Assembly (NCBI GenBank): GCA_903861645.1
Contig: CAIOVE010000090.1
Coordinates: 23,639-87,638 of the forward strand
Direction: 5' to 3'
DNA from: an uncultured Hyphomicrobiales bacterium
Lineage (GTDB): Bacteria; Pseudomonadota; Alphaproteobacteria; Rhizobiales; Beijerinckiaceae
Length of the DNA stretch: 64,000 nt
Under the pieces are notes generated by a model. That model saw nothing but the letters and a program-made list of their open reading frames with translations, did not search any database and had not been told where the DNA came from. A program made the position numbers and the translations under genes. Below are positions 62,807 to 64,000 of the stretch, in pieces (positions within the stretch are counted from its first letter, which is position 1; each line of letters starts with the position of its first letter).

Positions 62807-63850
62807 ATGAAAGCGGGATTATTCGACCATATCGGGCGCGCCAACGGGCCGCTGTCGCGGCTTTTCGACGAGCGGCTCGAATTCTATTCGGCGGCGGATG
62901 AAGCCGGCTTCTGGGGCATGCATCTGGCCGAGCATCACGCCTCGCCCGTCAACATGGCGCCCTCGCCCAGCCTGTTTCTCGCCGCGCTCGCGCGCCAGAC
63001 GCGCAACATGCGGCTGGGTCCGCTGTGCTATTTGCTGACGCTCTATTCGCCGCTGCGGATGATGGAGGAAATCTCCATGCTCGATCATCTCAGCCATGGC
63101 CGGCTGGAGATCGGCGTGGGACGCGGCGTGTCGCCGTTCGAGCTCGGCTATCACAACATCGACCACGAAAAATCGCGCGACATGTTCATCGACGCGTACA
63201 AGTGCATTCGCGCCGGCCTGAACGCCGACACGCTGAATTACGAAGGCCCCTACTACACCTACAAGGACGTGCCGATCGAGTTGCGCCCGGCGCAGCAGCC
63301 CTGCCCGGCCTTCTGGTATGGCTCGTCGAACACCACCGGCGCGACATGGGCCGGCGAGCATGGCATGCATTTCACCGCCAACGGGCCGACGAAATTCGCC
63401 AAGGTCAACATCGACGCCTATCGCGCGGCGCTCGCGAAGCGCGGCGGCCCCGAGCATCCCAAGCCCGAGTTCGCGGGCGGAGCGGCGATCGGCGCGCTGC
63501 GCAACATCGTGCTGGCCGATACAGACGCGGACGCCATGCGCATCGCGCGGCCGGCGGCGGAGCATCATCTGGCGGCGCTCAATCATCTGCGCGCCAAGCA
63601 TGGCATGATGGAATTCGCCAAGCGGCTCAACGTGCCGCGCGCCGCCACGCTCGAGGGCATGATCGAGGAAGGCACGTATATCGTCGGCACCCCGGAGACC
63701 GCGTTGAAGGCCCTGCGCGCGCAGGCCGACGAACTCGGCACGAACTACATCCTGCTCTACATGATGTTCGGCGATCTCGCCCTGCCCGACGCCATGCGCT
63801 CGCTGCGTCTGTTCAAGAGCGAGATCATGCCCGTCATCGCCAACTGGTAG
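62807..63850 (+). CDS. Luciferase-like flavin monooxygenase, second of a tandem pair
   Basis: A 347-residue paralogue of the preceding protein. It shares FDHIG..NGPLSRLFDERLEF, MHLAEHHASPVNMAPSPSLF, MLDHLSHGRLEIGVGRGVSP, ELGYHNIDHEKSRDMFIDAYK and FWYGSSNTTGATWAGEHGMHF. The 25-base gap with AGGGGAAAC before the ATG indicates co-transcription. Equal lengths and colinear identity point to a tandem duplication that has since diverged. An IS5-type transposase gene begins 10 bases after its stop on the other strand. Confidence 0.87.
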   Translation: MKAGLFDHIGRANGPLSRLFDERLEFYSAADEAGFWGMHLAEHHASPVNMAPSPSLFLAALARQTRNMRLGPLCYLLTLYSPLRMMEEISMLDHLSHGRLEIGVGRGVSPFELGYHNIDHEKSRDMFIDAYKCIRAGLNADTLNYEGPYYTYKDVPIELRPAQQPCPAFWYGSSNTTGATWAGEHGMHFTANGPTKFAKVNIDAYRAALAKRGGPEHPKPEFAGGAAIGALRNIVLADTDADAMRIARPAAEHHLAALNHLRAKHGMMEFAKRLNVPRAATLEGMIEEGTYIVGTPETALKALRAQADELGTNYILLYMMFGDLALPDAMRSLRLFKSEIMPVIANW

Positions 63851-63860
63851 CGGGCGCGGG

Positions 63861-64000
63861 CTAGGTCTCGTTGACAAAGTAGCGCATCCATAGCCGGATG
63901 CAGGCGATTTGAACGAAGCCTCCGAACGTTTCGGCGAGCTTGTCGTATCTCGTCGCGAAGCGCCGGGCATTCTTGAGTTTGTTGAAGCATCGCTCGATGC
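63861..64000 (-). mobile_element. IS5-family transposase, C-terminal end (continues beyond window)
   Basis: On the minus strand the frame reads IERCFNKLKNARRFATRYDK, then a short segment to MRYFVNET and a stop at 63863-63861. This is the C-terminus of an IS5/IS427-type DDE transposase, including the catalytic Glu followed by the R-x-x-T-R-Y-D-K signature. Only ~46 codons are in the window; the rest lies to the right. The element's end must fall in or near 63851-63861, but its inverted repeat cannot be checked without the other end. Confidence 0.85.

Overview
The window is GC-rich chromosomal DNA from an alphaproteobacterium, most likely of the Hyphomicrobiales (Rhizobiales). The evidence is the Hsp20 gene followed by a DUF1150 gene, the groES-groEL pair, dnaN and uvrC sequences of alphaproteobacterial type, a flgE fragment of rhizobial type, and many catabolic and ABC-transport genes. 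Genus cannot be fixed from the sequence alone. No rRNA, tRNA or CRISPR array was seen. Genes are densely packed on both strands, and only one gap exceeds 300 bases (29266-29606).

Region by region: (1) 1-616 is the 3' part of an M15-type peptidase gene. (2) 630-15426 is an aromatic-acid catabolic island interrupted by groESL (2628-4642). It holds a TetR regulator, a salicylyl-CoA-hydroxylase-like flavoprotein, a VOC/small protein/MaoC operon, an alpha/beta hydrolase leading a complete branched-chain-type ABC uptake operon, an aryl-acid ligase and a phenol-hydroxylase-like flavoprotein. Three copies of a TGACA-N4-TGTCA palindrome lie at its promoters and look like a shared TetR operator. (3) 15493-24117 holds tex, a Cys-containing relative of the UGSC selenoprotein family divergent from a binding-protein/thioredoxin-reductase-like pair, a UPF0114 protein, hsp20 with a near-consensus RpoH promoter, DUF1150, and a quinone oxidoreductase behind a perfect palindrome. 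(4) 24118-27962 holds a class A penicillin-binding protein divergent from dnaN, which ends in a clear terminator.

(5) 28031-29265 holds a small unknown gene and a rearrangement scar where a flgE N-terminus abuts a 3'-truncated Bug/TTT binding protein. (6) 29607-38418 holds a DUF900 hydrolase and, on the minus strand, a five-gene coupled operon: BcsB-like protein, family 2 glycosyltransferase with an N-terminal GspE/MshE-like domain, polytopic membrane protein, receiver plus degenerate GGDEF protein, and an outer-membrane barrel candidate. I read it as a synthase-dependent exopolysaccharide system of unusual design, and it is the most interesting part of the window. (7) 38542-42898 is an RND pump with its adaptor. 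(8) 43096-47453 holds two NtaA/DszA-like flavin monooxygenases flanking an alpha-hydroxy-acid oxidase. (9) 47589-52710 holds an autotransporter, a creatininase-family amidohydrolase and a DUF2252 protein.

(10) 52707-57624 is a second RND operon with its own TetR gene; its adaptor gene carries an in-frame amber stop. (11) 57726-61589 holds uvrC, a lipoprotein and prs. (12) 61738-63850 is a tandem pair of luciferase-like monooxygenases, followed within 10 bases by the 3' end of an IS5-type transposase gene that runs off the window.

Physiologically the window suggests an organism that scavenges aromatic and organosulfur or chelator-like compounds, using ABC uptake, CoA/AMP activation and several flavin monooxygenases, with surface polysaccharide and adhesin functions. 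Functional assignments rest on motif recognition from the translated sequence; no database search was run.
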